Assembly (NCBI RefSeq): GCF_039871875.1 | Contig: NZ_JBDPMD010000003.1 | Span: 341,785-405,784, forward strand | From: Sphaerisporangium sp039871875 | GTDB lineage: Bacteria > Actinomycetota > Actinomycetes > Streptosporangiales > Streptosporangiaceae | DNA: 64,000 nucleotides | Direction of reading: 5' to 3' | In this document: piece after piece, positions 33,865 to 42,802 of the stretch | Numbering within the stretch: position 1 is the stretch's first letter | Layout of the letters: each line of letters opens with the position of its first letter | The notes under the pieces: generated by a model | Databases searched by the model: none | What the model was told of the DNA's origin: nothing | Seen by the model: only the letters and a program-made list of their open reading frames with translations | Program-made: the position numbers and the translations under genes

Positions 33865-34733
33865 CCGTCGCGCTTGTTCTTCGAGCACCGGGGGTAGGCG
33901 AACTGCTCACCACCGTGCCGGCCCTGCGTGCGCTGCGCAACGGCGGACTGCGGGTCGTGCTGGCCGTTCCCGAGGAAACGGCGGAGCTCGCCGACCTGAC
34001 CGGCGCGGTCCGGGCGGTGCTGCCCACCCGCGGGCTGGAGGGCCTCACCTGGGGCGGGCGGCGCCCGACCGTCGCGGTCGACATGTACGGCCCCGGCCCG
34101 GACAGCCACCGGCACCTGATGGACCTGCGCCCGCAACGATTATGGGCGTTCGCCCACCCCGCGTTCCCCCGGCTGAAGGGTCCGCGCTGGCGGGACGGCG
34201 AGCACGACGTGGAGCGGTGGTGCCGCCTCATCGAGTGGTACGGCGCCCGGGCCGACCCCGCGGACCTGACCCTGCCGGTGCCGCGCGCCCCGTCGCCCGC
34301 CCCCGGCGCGGCGCTGATCCACCCCGGCGGCGCCGGCCCGGCGTACCGCTGGCCTCCCGAGCGTTTCGCCGAGGTGGCGCGGGCGCTGGCCGCCGACGGC
34401 ATGCGGGTCGCGGTGACCGGGAGCCGTCGTGAACGCCCCCTCGGCCTGCTGGTCGCCACCCTGGCCGGGCTGCCCCCGGAGAGCGTGCTCGCCGGGCGGA
34501 CGTCCCTGATGGGCCTGTGCGCGGCGGTGGCGGGCGCGTCGCTGCTGGTGAGCGCCCACACGGGGGCGGCGCACCTGGCGCCGGCGTACGGCGTGCCGTC
34601 GGTGACCGTGGCCGGCGCCGAGCCGCCCGGCGTCTGGGGGCCACCGCCGTACCTGACCCGGCACCGGGCACTCGGGGGCGACGTGAGCGTGCCCGAGGTG
34701 CTGGACGCGGTCAAACGGGTGTCAATCAGATGA
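33861..34733 (+). CDS. GT9 heptosyltransferase-like glycosyltransferase
   Basis: 290 residues. ADP-heptose:LPS transferase-like fold: N-terminal LVLRAPGVGELLTTVPALRAL, then ALIHPGGAGPAYRWPPERFAEVA and the C-terminal SLLVSAHTGAAHLAPAYGVPSVTV, the conserved acceptor/NDP-binding block. Actinomycetes lack LPS, so the acceptor is another surface glycan or a metabolite. ATG 33861 overlaps the GT4 stop. One TTA codon (RLW). Confidence 0.88.
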   Translation: MTVALVLRAPGVGELLTTVPALRALRNGGLRVVLAVPEETAELADLTGAVRAVLPTRGLEGLTWGGRRPTVAVDMYGPGPDSHRHLMDLRPQRLWAFAHPAFPRLKGPRWRDGEHDVERWCRLIEWYGARADPADLTLPVPRAPSPAPGAALIHPGGAGPAYRWPPERFAEVARALAADGMRVAVTGSRRERPLGLLVATLAGLPPESVLAGRTSLMGLCAAVAGASLLVSAHTGAAHLAPAYGVPSVTVAGAEPPGVWGPPPYLTRHRALGGDVSVPEVLDAVKRVSIR

Positions 34734-34796
34734 CCTGCGGGTTTGGAAGCCGGTGAGAACGGTAGCTGCCCTTGTAAGGGAAAGGGGGCCGACAAA

Positions 34797-35051
34797 GTGA
34801 GTGAGACTCCAGAACAGCGGTCGGAGACGGGCAAGCCCATGGTGCGGGCGACACCGCGTGACGTGGTGCACATCCGTCTCGGTTCCTTCGCGATCTTCCT
34901 GGCGCTGGCGCTGTGCGTGCTGGCGTTCGTCGCGGGCTTCACCGCAGTGGGCGTCGTGCTCGCCGTCCTCGCCGTGGCGGCGGTGGTGGACGTCGTGCTG
35001 GCGATCCGGCGGCAACGGCGCCTCGGCGCCGGTCCCAGGTCCATGACCTGA
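34797..35051 (+). CDS. DUF6343-like small membrane protein
   Basis: 84 residues, GTG 34797. Hydrophilic start ending PMVRATPRDVVHIRLGSF, two membrane helices (IFLALALCVLAFVAGF and VGVVLAVLAVAAVVDVVLA), basic tail. Small actinobacterial family of unknown function. 11 bp upstream of the SDR gene, so probably in one transcript with it. Confidence 0.75.
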   Translation: MSETPEQRSETGKPMVRATPRDVVHIRLGSFAIFLALALCVLAFVAGFTAVGVVLAVLAVAAVVDVVLAIRRQRRLGAGPRSMT

Positions 35052-35062
35052 GAGGAGGCGAC

Positions 35063-36061
35063 GTGCTGGAAGGAAAGGTCGTCGTGGTGACCGGCGCCAG
35101 CGGCGGTGTCGGCCGCGCGGTGGTACGCCTGCTCGGCGACAAAGGAGCCAAGGTCGCGCTCATCGCGCGCGGCGAGACCGGTCTCGCGACCGCCGCGACG
35201 GAGGTGGGCACCCTCGGCGGCACCGCCAAGGTCTTCCCGGCCGACGTCGCCGACCACGTACAGGTGGAGGCGGCGGCAGACAGCATCGAGAAAGAGCTCG
35301 GGCCGATCGACGTCTGGATCAACGTGGCGTTCTCGTCGGTGTTCGCCCGGTTCACCGAGATCGAGCCCGAGGAGTTCGAGCGGACCACCGCCGTGACGTA
35401 CCTCGGCTACGTCTGGGGCACGCGGGCGGCGCTGCGGCGCATGCGGACCCGCGACCGGGGCGCCATCGTGCAGACCGGGTCGGCGCTCGCCTACCGCGGC
35501 ATACCCCTGCAGTCGGCCTACTGCGGGGCCAAACACGCCATCAAGGGCTTCACCGAGTCGGTGCGCACCGAGCTGCTCAACGAGGGCAGCGGCATCACCA
35601 TCACCATGGTGCACCTGCCGGCGGTGAACACGCCGCAGTTCGACTGGGTGCTCTCGCGGCTGCGGCGGCACCCGCAGCCGGTGCCGCCGATCTACCAGCC
35701 GGAGGTCGCGGCGCGGGCCATCGTGTACGCGGCCGAGCACCCGTCCCGGCGGGAGTACTGGGTGGGGGGCAGCACCGTGGGCACCATCCTCGGCGAACGG
35801 CTCGTGCCGGGCCTGCTGGACCGGTACCTCGGGTCGTACGGGGTGAAGTCCCAGCTCACCGACGAGCGGCCGAGCGGGGTGTCCAACCTGTGGGAGCCCG
35901 CGGACGAGGACCGCGACTACGGGGCGCACGGCAGCTTCGACGAGCGGGCCACGCCGCGCAGCCCTCAGGTGTGGTTGTCCCAGCACCGCAACCATCTGCT
36001 GGCGGCCGGCGCGGGCGGCATCGCGGCGGCGGCCCTGGCCGCGCTGGGACGCCGCCGCTGA
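35063..36061 (+). CDS. Short-chain dehydrogenase/reductase with C-terminal membrane anchor
   Basis: 332 residues. NAD(P)-binding TGASGGVG at the N-terminus, catalytic Ser in QTGSALAYRG and YCGAK (YxxxK). Residues beyond 240 form a C-terminal extension ending in a hydrophobic helix (LLAAGAGGIAAAALAALG) and RRR, suggesting membrane association. The extended SDR-with-anchor type is frequent in actinomycetes; the substrate is unknown. GGAGG 4-8 nt before GTG 35063. Confidence 0.9.
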   Translation: MLEGKVVVVTGASGGVGRAVVRLLGDKGAKVALIARGETGLATAATEVGTLGGTAKVFPADVADHVQVEAAADSIEKELGPIDVWINVAFSSVFARFTEIEPEEFERTTAVTYLGYVWGTRAALRRMRTRDRGAIVQTGSALAYRGIPLQSAYCGAKHAIKGFTESVRTELLNEGSGITITMVHLPAVNTPQFDWVLSRLRRHPQPVPPIYQPEVAARAIVYAAEHPSRREYWVGGSTVGTILGERLVPGLLDRYLGSYGVKSQLTDERPSGVSNLWEPADEDRDYGAHGSFDERATPRSPQVWLSQHRNHLLAAGAGGIAAAALAALGRRR

Positions 36062-36074
36062 CACGTTCACCCAG

Positions 36075-36113
36075 GCGCTGACCCTCTCCCGGTGATCGGG
36101 GACGGGTCAGCGC
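36075..36113. terminator. Hairpin terminator after SDR gene
   Basis: 10-bp stem GCGCTGACCC / GGGTCAGCGC followed by CTTTC; 13 bp after the stop. Confidence 0.75.
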
Positions 36114-36174
36114 CTTTCGCACGCGCCGGCTCCGGCCGGCCCTCCCCGCGGCGCGGTTCCCGCGCGGCACGGCG

Positions 36175-36380
36175 CCGGTCGTCTTCTCCAGACACCCGGC
36201 CGGCCGTCGTCTCCAGGACACGCGGCCGGCCGTCGTCCCAGGACACCCGGCCGGTCGTCCTCTCCAGGAGACGCGGCCGACCGCCTTGCCAGGACACCCG
36301 GCCGGTCGTCCTCTCCAGGAGGCGCGGCCGACCGCCTTCCCCAGAACACTCGGCCGGCCGTGCTCTCCGGGACACGCGAA
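36175..36380. repeat. GC-rich tandem repeat array
   Basis: About eight imperfect units of 22-29 bp, core CCAGGACACCCGGCCGGTCGTC, including two nearly identical 51-bp higher-order copies (about 36229-36279 and 36280-36330). It is non-coding (36114-36452) between an SDR and a convergent small operon. The unit contains the palindrome GGCCGGCC or a variant. Confidence 0.8.
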
Positions 36381-36452
36381 GGGCGGGCGACGGTCCCTCC
36401 TCCGCCGCCCGCCCTTTCGTCGCCCGCGTCGGCGACTCCCAGCGGTGATGGT

Positions 36453-36716
36453 CTATGCGCCGGGGTACGTCCCTGTGCTGCTCTCGATCGACTGGGCGGT
36501 GGCCCGGTCGAGTGCCGCCTTCACCACGCCGAAGATCGCACCCTGGACCGCCGCGGCGGCCAGGACCTCGCCCCAGCCGTACTCGCGGGACCTGGCCTCG
36601 GGCGCGTCGTTCTTGCCCGACACGACCTTCCAGACCTGCTTGAAGATCACACCGGAAAGATAGCCGCCGGCCATACCGGTGAGCGCGGACACGGACTTGT
36701 AGGCGAGCTTCCTCAC
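36453..36716 (-). CDS. DUF4235 membrane protein
   Basis: 87 residues. Starts VRKLAYKSVSALTGMAGGYL, then GVIFKQVWKVVSG and DAPEARSREYGWGEVLAAAAVQGAIFG, the usual DUF4235 layout of two membrane helices around a charged loop. GTG 36716 overlaps the stop of the LEA-like gene (GTGA), so I prefer it to the longer frame from 36746. Function unknown; the family often sits with envelope and stress genes. Confidence 0.8.
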   Translation of the reverse strand: MRKLAYKSVSALTGMAGGYLSGVIFKQVWKVVSGKNDAPEARSREYGWGEVLAAAAVQGAIFGVVKAALDRATAQSIESSTGTYPGA

Positions 36717-37150
36717 GACGACTTCTTCCTCCGCACGATCCGCCACAGCAGCAGTGCGCCCGCCACGACACCGGCCGTCACCCAGGGGCGGTTCTTCGCC
36801 TGGGTGACCACCCGGTCCGCGGTGTCCTTCACCTCGGGCGGCATGTTCTCCTTGGCCCGGCCCGCCAGCTCCCCGGCCTTGCCTGCCAGCTCGCCGGCCT
36901 TGTCCCCGGCGATCGAGACGATCACACCGGCCTTGTCCCCCGCCTTGTGCGCGAGGTCACCGGCCTTGTCACCGGCCTTCGCCGCGAGGTCACCGGCCTT
37001 CTCCCCCGCCACCGCGGCGAGGTCGCCGGCCTTGGCCTGTGCCTTGGAGGCCAGCTCGCCGGCCTTCTCGCCGGCCACGGAACCGAGGTCTGCGGCGTGT
37101 TTCTTGACGCCGGCCACGGCGTCATGGGTGTTGTCCTTGATATCCGCCAT
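36713..37150 (-). CDS. LEA-like repeat protein with C-terminal membrane anchor
   Basis: 145 residues. The middle is built of 11-residue repeats of the form KAGDLAxKAGD (about ten), predicting a long amphipathic helix as in group 3 LEA/desiccation proteins. The C-terminus has one membrane helix (VTAGVVAGALLLWRIV) and RRKKSS. Probably a membrane-tethered protective or envelope-stress protein. Good ribosome-binding site (AGGAGGAC) before ATG 37150. Confidence 0.8.
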   Translation of the reverse strand: MADIKDNTHDAVAGVKKHAADLGSVAGEKAGELASKAQAKAGDLAAVAGEKAGDLAAKAGDKAGDLAHKAGDKAGVIVSIAGDKAGELAGKAGELAGRAKENMPPEVKDTADRVVTQAKNRPWVTAGVVAGALLLWRIVRRKKSS

Positions 37151-37299
37151 CGTTGTCCTCCTTCGCCTTGGACACCCGCTACCCCAGGTGGGAGGCTTCT
37201 AACGACCCCTGAAGCCACTGGTGGGGAACACCCGGACACACATCCGCCCGCGGGCGGCGCGCCGGACGCGCACCCGCGGGCGGGATGGAAGCGGGGACC

Positions 37300-37692
37300 T
37301 CAGCGGGCCTTGGCGGTGGCCCTGCGGTTGGCCTTCTTGATGGCCTCCACGAGCTCGTTCTTGTCCATGGTGGAGCGTCCCCGGACGCCGAGCTTGGCCG
37401 CGACCTCGTAGAGGTGCTTCTTGGAGGCGTTGGCGTCCACGCCTTCAGCGGTCTTGCCGGGCTTGGGAGTGCTGCGGGCCGCCTGCTTGTCGGACGGGCC
37501 CTTGCGGCCCTTCGGCTCCCAGTGGTCGCCCACCTTCTCGAACGAGTGCTTCAGCGCGGCGAACGCCGTACGGTGCGCGCGCTGTCCCTCCCCGTATGTC
37601 TCGACCGCCGAGTCGTGCGCCTTGATCCAGGTCTCCTGGGCCTTCTTGGGCGAGCGCTCCAGCGTCGAGGGGAGTTCCTGCTTGCCAGGCAT
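37300..37692 (-). CDS. ChaB domain plus Rho N-terminal-like domain protein
   Basis: 130 residues. N-terminal ChaB domain (LPSTLERSPKKAQETWIKAH and the FEKVGDHWEPKGRKG segment) and C-terminal SAP/Rho-N-like helix pair (KKHLYEVAAKLGVRGRSTMD, KNELVEAIKKANRR), strongly basic. The family is thought to bind nucleic acid. Start ATG 37692 with GGAGGT at 7 nt. Confidence 0.9.
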   Translation of the reverse strand: MPGKQELPSTLERSPKKAQETWIKAHDSAVETYGEGQRAHRTAFAALKHSFEKVGDHWEPKGRKGPSDKQAARSTPKPGKTAEGVDANASKKHLYEVAAKLGVRGRSTMDKNELVEAIKKANRRATAKAR

Positions 37693-37821
37693 CCTTACCT
37701 CCTTCAAACCGCCGGCCCATGTCCTCAGCGTGGCAGTTACCGGTCGCGACCTGCCAGAACGTTGACGAAGGCTGTTCCTCTGGCCGACTGTGTCATGACT
37801 TGTCGCAGCGAACCGCCCGCG

Positions 37822-38100
37822 TCACACCATCGGGTCGTCGTATCGGCGCTCCTCGTAGACCCGGGTCGTCGTGCGGTCCACGGGGGTGACCGGGGTGGCG
37901 TAGGTCTCCGGGGCGGTGGTGCGGGTGATGGTACGGCGCGCGTTGGTCAGGCGCCAGATACCGAACAGCAGGCCGACGATACCGCCGAGCATGAGGATCA
38001 CGCCGACGACGTTGATGTCGACACCGGCGAGGTCGAACTCGACGGCCCAGGTGAGGATGGCGCCCAGCATGATCAGGATGATGCTTCCGGCTATGGTCAT
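37822..38100 (-). CDS. DUF6458-like two-helix membrane protein
   Basis: 92 residues: MTIAGSIILIMLGAILTWAV then DINVVGVILMLGGIVGLLFG, giving two helices linked by a short acidic loop, and a hydrophilic Thr/Arg-rich tail. Common small actinobacterial envelope protein of unknown function. GGAGG ribosome-binding site. Confidence 0.8.
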   Translation of the reverse strand: MTIAGSIILIMLGAILTWAVEFDLAGVDINVVGVILMLGGIVGLLFGIWRLTNARRTITRTTAPETYATPVTPVDRTTTRVYEERRYDDPMV

Positions 38101-38203
38101 TGGATTTGCCTCCTTCGCTCCTCGTCCCCCTCTCTTTCCCTGGTACGAATCTCAAACGTGCCGCCGACCGGCGATGTCCGTCATCTGCCGTGGCCAGGGC
38201 CCG

Positions 38204-38872
38204 TCAGGCGGCCTCCGCCCGGACCTCGCGCAGCGGCTCGTACATCGGGGACCACTGGTTGTAGACGCCGGTGGGGACGAGGTACACGTTGGCCGCGACC
38301 TGCATGAGGACCATGAAGACGGCGTACTGCAGGGCGTTGAGCCCCGGCACGACGTCCACCGGCAACGCGACGGCCATGACGATCCGCACGACGGAGTCGA
38401 GCAACAGCCCGACGCCCCAGATGACGGTGGCGACCCGCCACGCGCGCCGGAACCGCGGCAGCCGCTCCCACAGCTCGTCCCACGGCGGCCGCCCCGGCCC
38501 GAGCCGCCCGTCCAGGATCATGCGGGTGAACACCGAGACCATCGGCCGCGGCCCGCGCGCACTGAGCAGCATCCAGACCCCGAACACCGCCGTGCAGACG
38601 CCGTCCCTGGCCAGCAGCACGCGGACGTTGTCACTGGCGAACGAGATGGCCGCCGCGACCAGCACCACGGTGAACACGAACACCGTCATGGCGTTCGGCC
38701 GCCCGCCCCTGCGCACCTCGACGACCGTGCTCACCCCCGGCACCAGCGAACTGACCAGCAGCGCGACCTCGTACCCCACCCCGGACGCCCGCAACACGTA
38801 GTAGAACGCCACCGACATCGCCACATCGAACAGGAACAAGACCCCGTCCCGCCGCCCCCCGTACCTCGTCAC
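38204..38872 (-). CDS. VC0807-like integral membrane protein
   Basis: 222 residues, about six membrane helices: LFLFDVAMSVAFYYVLR, YEVALLVSSLVPGVST, TVFVFTVVLVAAAISFA, then a cytoplasmic loop with RPPWDELWERLPRFRRAWR, and two more. Resembles the VC0807 family of uncharacterised membrane proteins. It overlaps the TetR gene (ATGA), so it is probably the regulator's target or partner. Confidence 0.75.
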   Translation of the reverse strand: MTRYGGRRDGVLFLFDVAMSVAFYYVLRASGVGYEVALLVSSLVPGVSTVVEVRRGGRPNAMTVFVFTVVLVAAAISFASDNVRVLLARDGVCTAVFGVWMLLSARGPRPMVSVFTRMILDGRLGPGRPPWDELWERLPRFRRAWRVATVIWGVGLLLDSVVRIVMAVALPVDVVPGLNALQYAVFMVLMQVAANVYLVPTGVYNQWSPMYEPLREVRAEAA

Positions 38873-39492
38873 CCCGGACCCCTCGTAGCGAGCCGGAACG
38901 TCGTCACCAACTCGTCCGCGTACCCCTGAAGGTCACGATCCGGCTCGGCCGCGAGCAGGAACGGCAACCCGTCGAGCGACCGCTGTACCACCACCGCCAT
39001 CACCCGCGTGTCGAACTCCCGGAACTCCCCGTCCCGCTGTCCCCGCCGCAGAATCTCCTCGACATGCCCCAGCACGCTGAGATCGGTGGCCGCGTCGTAC
39101 GACCCCTTCCCGCGGAAGTTCAGAAAGATCTCCATCAACGCCCGCATCTCCGCCCGATGCGTGGCGATGAACTCGACCAGCCCCCTGATGTACGCCTCCA
39201 GCGCCTCCCCCGCCGACCGCCTCCCCCGCACCCGCTCGGCCATGAACCCCCCCATGACCCGGTACACCTCGGCGAGGATCTGGGTGATCAGCTCATCCTT
39301 CCCCTCGAAGTGATAAGAGATCAGCCGCGTGCTCGACAACCCGGCCCTCTCCGCGATCCGCGCGAACGACGCCTGGCTGTACCCGAGCTCCGCGATCACC
39401 CCGATGGCCGCCTCCACGATCTGCGCCCTCCGCGCGACCCCGGCGACCGTACTCTTCCGCCCACTCGCCCCTCCAGCCCTTGTTACTTGCAT
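38869..39492 (-). CDS. TetR-family transcriptional repressor
   Basis: 207 residues from ATG 39492. N-terminal TetR HTH: RRAQIVEAAIGVIAELGYSQ, then ARIAERAGLSSTRLISYHF. The C-terminal ligand domain is ordinary. The start codon lies inside an inverted repeat (39482-39519), suggesting autorepression together with the coupled membrane protein gene. The inducer is unknown. Confidence 0.92.
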   Translation of the reverse strand: MQVTRAGGASGRKSTVAGVARRAQIVEAAIGVIAELGYSQASFARIAERAGLSSTRLISYHFEGKDELITQILAEVYRVMGGFMAERVRGRRSAGEALEAYIRGLVEFIATHRAEMRALMEIFLNFRGKGSYDAATDLSVLGHVEEILRRGQRDGEFREFDTRVMAVVVQRSLDGLPFLLAAEPDRDLQGYADELVTTFRLATRGPG

Positions 39493-39519
39493 GGGTAAAA
39501 AGTACCTCGCCTGAGTAAC
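39482..39519. promoter_or_regulatory. Candidate TetR operator overlapping the TetR start codon
   Basis: Inverted repeat GTTACT (39482-39487) and AGTAAC (39514-39519) around an AT-rich centre with GTAAAAAGTAC. The spacing is longer than most TetR operators, so it may represent two half-sites. Confidence 0.4.
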
Positions 39520-39746
39520 TACGCGCAACTCCCACTTACCCCACAACTCCACACAGGGCTCCACAACGGCCACGAGAGGCATCAAGGTGATTTTCCTCAG
39601 ATATACACATGGTGCCTCGACAGAAAACTCAATTATGTCCCACCCGAAGAAAAATACGGCTCCCGCGATTTACCGGCAAGCTGTAAAAGCACGTAGCGCG
39701 TCATTACAATGATTCAAATCATGCGATCCCGATTAAGGAGCGGAGC

Positions 39747-39971
39747 ATGAAGCTGATCAGACTGGCAGGAGACGGCTGCGCAGGCGACAACTGCCCGACC
39801 GTTTACCTCGGCGACACCGGTGAGTTGGTCATCCAGGGCCACATCATCGACGACGCCACCCGCTCCGAACTCCACGCCATGCCGGCGGACGAGAACGCGA
39901 TCCGCATCAGGCCCGAGTTGCTCATCAGCGCCGTCGAGCAGTACCTCAGCCACCCCAGGGCGGAGCAGTAG
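39747..39971 (+). CDS. Conserved 74-residue actinobacterial protein
   Basis: Starts MKLIRLAGDGCAGDNCPTVY, then the strand ELVIQGHIIDD and IRIRPELLISAVEQYL. The GDGCAGDNCPT segment with two Cys is typical of a small family regularly found just upstream of DUF6879 genes in actinomycetes. AAGGAG ribosome-binding site 9 nt before ATG. Probably co-transcribed with the next two genes. Function unknown. Confidence 0.8.
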   Translation: MKLIRLAGDGCAGDNCPTVYLGDTGELVIQGHIIDDATRSELHAMPADENAIRIRPELLISAVEQYLSHPRAEQ

Positions 39972-39972
39972 C

Positions 39973-40554
39973 TTGAGGCGCGACTTCAAGCCCCTGCCCG
40001 GCGAGGAACTCGGGAGGTTGTTCCAGAGCTTCAGGTACACGGCATATCGGCTGGAAACCCTCCAGGAATACAGAGTACCCACCGAGATGGAGGAGTTCGC
40101 ACGCTTCCTGGACGACGAGAACGACGGCGAGGGTCGTTCGATCGTCGACCCTTGGATCGACAGAGTGGTGACCCCCGCGAAGCGCGCGGGCAAATTCATG
40201 CACCGCGTGCATGTCGTCAAGACACCACTGTCGGACTACCTGCGTTTCGAGTTCGCCTGGGGGTACCGGCACACCGTGGACGCCGGTGAGAACATCAAGA
40301 TTCTCGCCGTCGAGGAAGGCGAATGGCCGGTTGATCTGCCGGTCGGCTACGACTACTGGCTGTTCGATTCCTCCTGTCTCGTCGCGATGCACTACGAGAA
40401 CGACGGTTCGTACGTCGGGGCGGAGTTGATCGAAGATCCCAAGCGGATCATCCAAGCCAACTACTTGCGGGACCTGGCGGTGAACACGGCCGTCTCCTAC
40501 GAGAACTTCGCACAAAGTTTCGACGCGCACTTCAAGATCAAAACTCACCGGTAA
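39973..40554 (+). CDS. DUF6879 family protein
   Basis: 193 residues from TTG 39973, immediately after the preceding stop. Recognised by YRLETLQEYRVPTEMEEFARF, then RVHVVKTPLSDYLRFEFAWG and DYWLFDSSCLVAMHYENDG. DUF6879 proteins are widespread in mycelial actinomycetes, usually near XRE/DUF397 or regulatory ATPase genes; the activity is not known. It precedes the STAND ATPase by 6 bp, so the three genes form one unit. Confidence 0.82.
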   Translation: MRRDFKPLPGEELGRLFQSFRYTAYRLETLQEYRVPTEMEEFARFLDDENDGEGRSIVDPWIDRVVTPAKRAGKFMHRVHVVKTPLSDYLRFEFAWGYRHTVDAGENIKILAVEEGEWPVDLPVGYDYWLFDSSCLVAMHYENDGSYVGAELIEDPKRIIQANYLRDLAVNTAVSYENFAQSFDAHFKIKTHR

Positions 40555-40560
40555 GCCCGG

Positions 40561-42702
40561 ATGTCAGGCGGGACCAACGAGTTCTCCGGCGAGGCCGACG
40601 CCGTCGTGCAAGCCGGGGTCGTGCACGGGGACGTCCACATGCACGGGACGCGGAGATCGTTGCCTCCTCCCCACCAACTTCCACTGGTCCCGCCCGGCTT
40701 CACCAATCGGTTACGGGAATTGAGTGAACTGGACGGCACACTGCGAGCGGTCCGGAACGCCGCCGATGCCGGGACGAGCGCCGTCGCGGTCTGCGCGATC
40801 GCGGGCCCTCCCGGTGTGGGCAAGACGGCACTGGCCGTCCACTGGGCGCATCGCGTACGCGCACAGTTCCCCGACGGGGAGTTATACGTGGACATGCAGG
40901 GCTACGGGCCAGGCATCGCCATAACTCCGGAATATGCGCTCGACCACTTCCTGCGCGCTTTGGACATATCCCCTGACAACATCCCGGCCGACCTGGAGGG
41001 GCGGGCTTCGCTATTCCGTTCGATCCTCGACGCGAGACGGATCCTCGTTATCATCGATAATGTCGCCTCGTCTCAGCAGGTACGGCGTCTACTGCCCGCG
41101 ACTCGCCAATGCTTTGCCGTGGTCACCAGCCGGAGTACTCTCCCCGGCGTAGTGGTACGGGAGGGGGCCGTGCGTGTGATCTTGGACGTACTGTCGCCAG
41201 AGGAGTCGGTGCGGCTGCTGTCCGAGCTCATAGGGCGCGAACGCATCGAAGCCGAGCCCGATGCCGCGCGCGACATCGCCGGGCTGTGCGGATATCTGCC
41301 ACTCGCCCTGAGAATCACCGCCGAACGTGCCGCGAGCCGACCACGCCTCTCCCTGCATGAAATCGCCGAGGAAGTGGCCGCGGAACAGAATCGGCTCGAC
41401 GCGCTCGCCACGGACGAGGACGAGTTGAGCGACGTACGCGCGGTCTTCTCCTGGTCCTACAGCGCACTGTCTCCGGAATTGCGCCGGACGTACCGGCTGC
41501 TGAGTCTTCACGCGGGGTCCGAGATGGGAACAGAGGCTGTCGCGGCTTTGACCGGGAGCGATGTCCGGACGACCAGGCGGCGGTTGCGGGCGCTCGTCGA
41601 CGTGCATCTGCTGCAGGAGGTGTCGGCCTACCGCTTTTATCTCCACGACTTGCTGCGCGCGTACGCGACCGAACGCACCGCCGCGGAGGAAACCCTCCAT
41701 GAACGGACATTGGCACTGCGGCGGATGTTGAGCTGGTACCTGCATGCCGCAGAAGCCGGGAGAAAGGTTCTCCTACCGTATTCTCCAACCATCCCCATGG
41801 TTCCGGCCGCCGAGATCGAGCTGCCTGAGGGCCTGAGCGGTGGTCCCGTGGCCATGCGGTGGTTCGTCGCCGAACGTGGCAACATCATGGCCGCGCTGAA
41901 CACGGCCATGGACCACGGCCAGTACGACATCGCGTGGAAGCTGGCCGTGGTCACCACCGGCTTCTTCGAGCTGAACTCGAACTGGTCCGAAGGGAAGGAA
42001 AGCCACCGCATCGGCCTTGCCGCCGCGCTCGCTCTCGGCGATGCGTTCGGCGAGGCCTGCAACCGGGTGATGCTGGGCGACGCCGAACGCCGCCTCGGGC
42101 GGCTCGGCGATGCCGCGGAGAGCTATCGGAAGGCCGCGGACCTCGGACGGGAGCTGGCCGTCGGGTGGCTGGAGGGCTTCGCCCTACGCGGGCTCGGGCT
42201 CGTCATGGAATCGCGCGGGCAGCATCCGGGAGCCCATGAGTTGTTCCTGGCCGCGTTGCGGGTCTTCCGGGAGGCGGGGGTCCGGCGCGGTGAGGGAATG
42301 GCGCTCCTGAGCCTCGGCAGGTCGGCCCGGGCACTCGGCGAGCCCGGCGACGCGGTGGGCTTCGGGCGGCAGGCGATTGCGATCTTCGAGGAGATCGGCG
42401 ACCGATGGACTGTCGCCTGGGGACGGCTGGCGCTGGCCGACGGCCTTCGGGAATCCGGTGACCAACGGGACTCGCTGCCACAACTACGTGAGGCGGCCCG
42501 GGTGTTTCGCGAGTTCGGCGACGAACGCAGCGAGGCCATGGCCCTCGCACCACTGGGCGAACTACTCGAACGATCCGGCGACATAACCGGAGCCCGGGAA
42601 GCCTGGACCCGTGCGCTCACTCTCTACCGATCCGTGAACGACGAGCGTGCCACCGACCTCGCCGGACGTCTCGCCACGCTCGAAGACGGGCCCCTGCCAT
42701 AG
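40561..42702 (+). CDS. STAND/NB-ARC ATPase with C-terminal TPR repeats
   Basis: 713 residues. N-terminal tag NEFSGEADAVVQAGVVHGDV, a motif that prefaces many actinobacterial NB-ARC proteins; Walker A GPPGVGKTAL (about residues 81-90); Walker B RRILVIIDNV; winged-helix part ending FYLHDLLRAYA; then TPR-like helices (LGDAAESYRKAADLGREL and following). Unlike AfsR/SARP there is no DNA-binding SARP domain. Such STAND proteins act as ligand-triggered switches in signalling or defence. Two TTA codons near the start (NRLRE, ELYVD), suggesting late, bldA-dependent translation. Confidence 0.88.
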   Translation: MSGGTNEFSGEADAVVQAGVVHGDVHMHGTRRSLPPPHQLPLVPPGFTNRLRELSELDGTLRAVRNAADAGTSAVAVCAIAGPPGVGKTALAVHWAHRVRAQFPDGELYVDMQGYGPGIAITPEYALDHFLRALDISPDNIPADLEGRASLFRSILDARRILVIIDNVASSQQVRRLLPATRQCFAVVTSRSTLPGVVVREGAVRVILDVLSPEESVRLLSELIGRERIEAEPDAARDIAGLCGYLPLALRITAERAASRPRLSLHEIAEEVAAEQNRLDALATDEDELSDVRAVFSWSYSALSPELRRTYRLLSLHAGSEMGTEAVAALTGSDVRTTRRRLRALVDVHLLQEVSAYRFYLHDLLRAYATERTAAEETLHERTLALRRMLSWYLHAAEAGRKVLLPYSPTIPMVPAAEIELPEGLSGGPVAMRWFVAERGNIMAALNTAMDHGQYDIAWKLAVVTTGFFELNSNWSEGKESHRIGLAAALALGDAFGEACNRVMLGDAERRLGRLGDAAESYRKAADLGRELAVGWLEGFALRGLGLVMESRGQHPGAHELFLAALRVFREAGVRRGEGMALLSLGRSARALGEPGDAVGFGRQAIAIFEEIGDRWTVAWGRLALADGLRESGDQRDSLPQLREAARVFREFGDERSEAMALAPLGELLERSGDITGAREAWTRALTLYRSVNDERATDLAGRLATLEDGPLP

Positions 42703-42802
42703 GCATGGCAGGCGCCGCTCGACGGCTGTGGCAAGGAGGGGGCGTCAGGTGTCCGCTGGTTTCCCGGCGGCCCGGCTCACTCTGAGAGAGGGGGCCGGGG
42801 CC

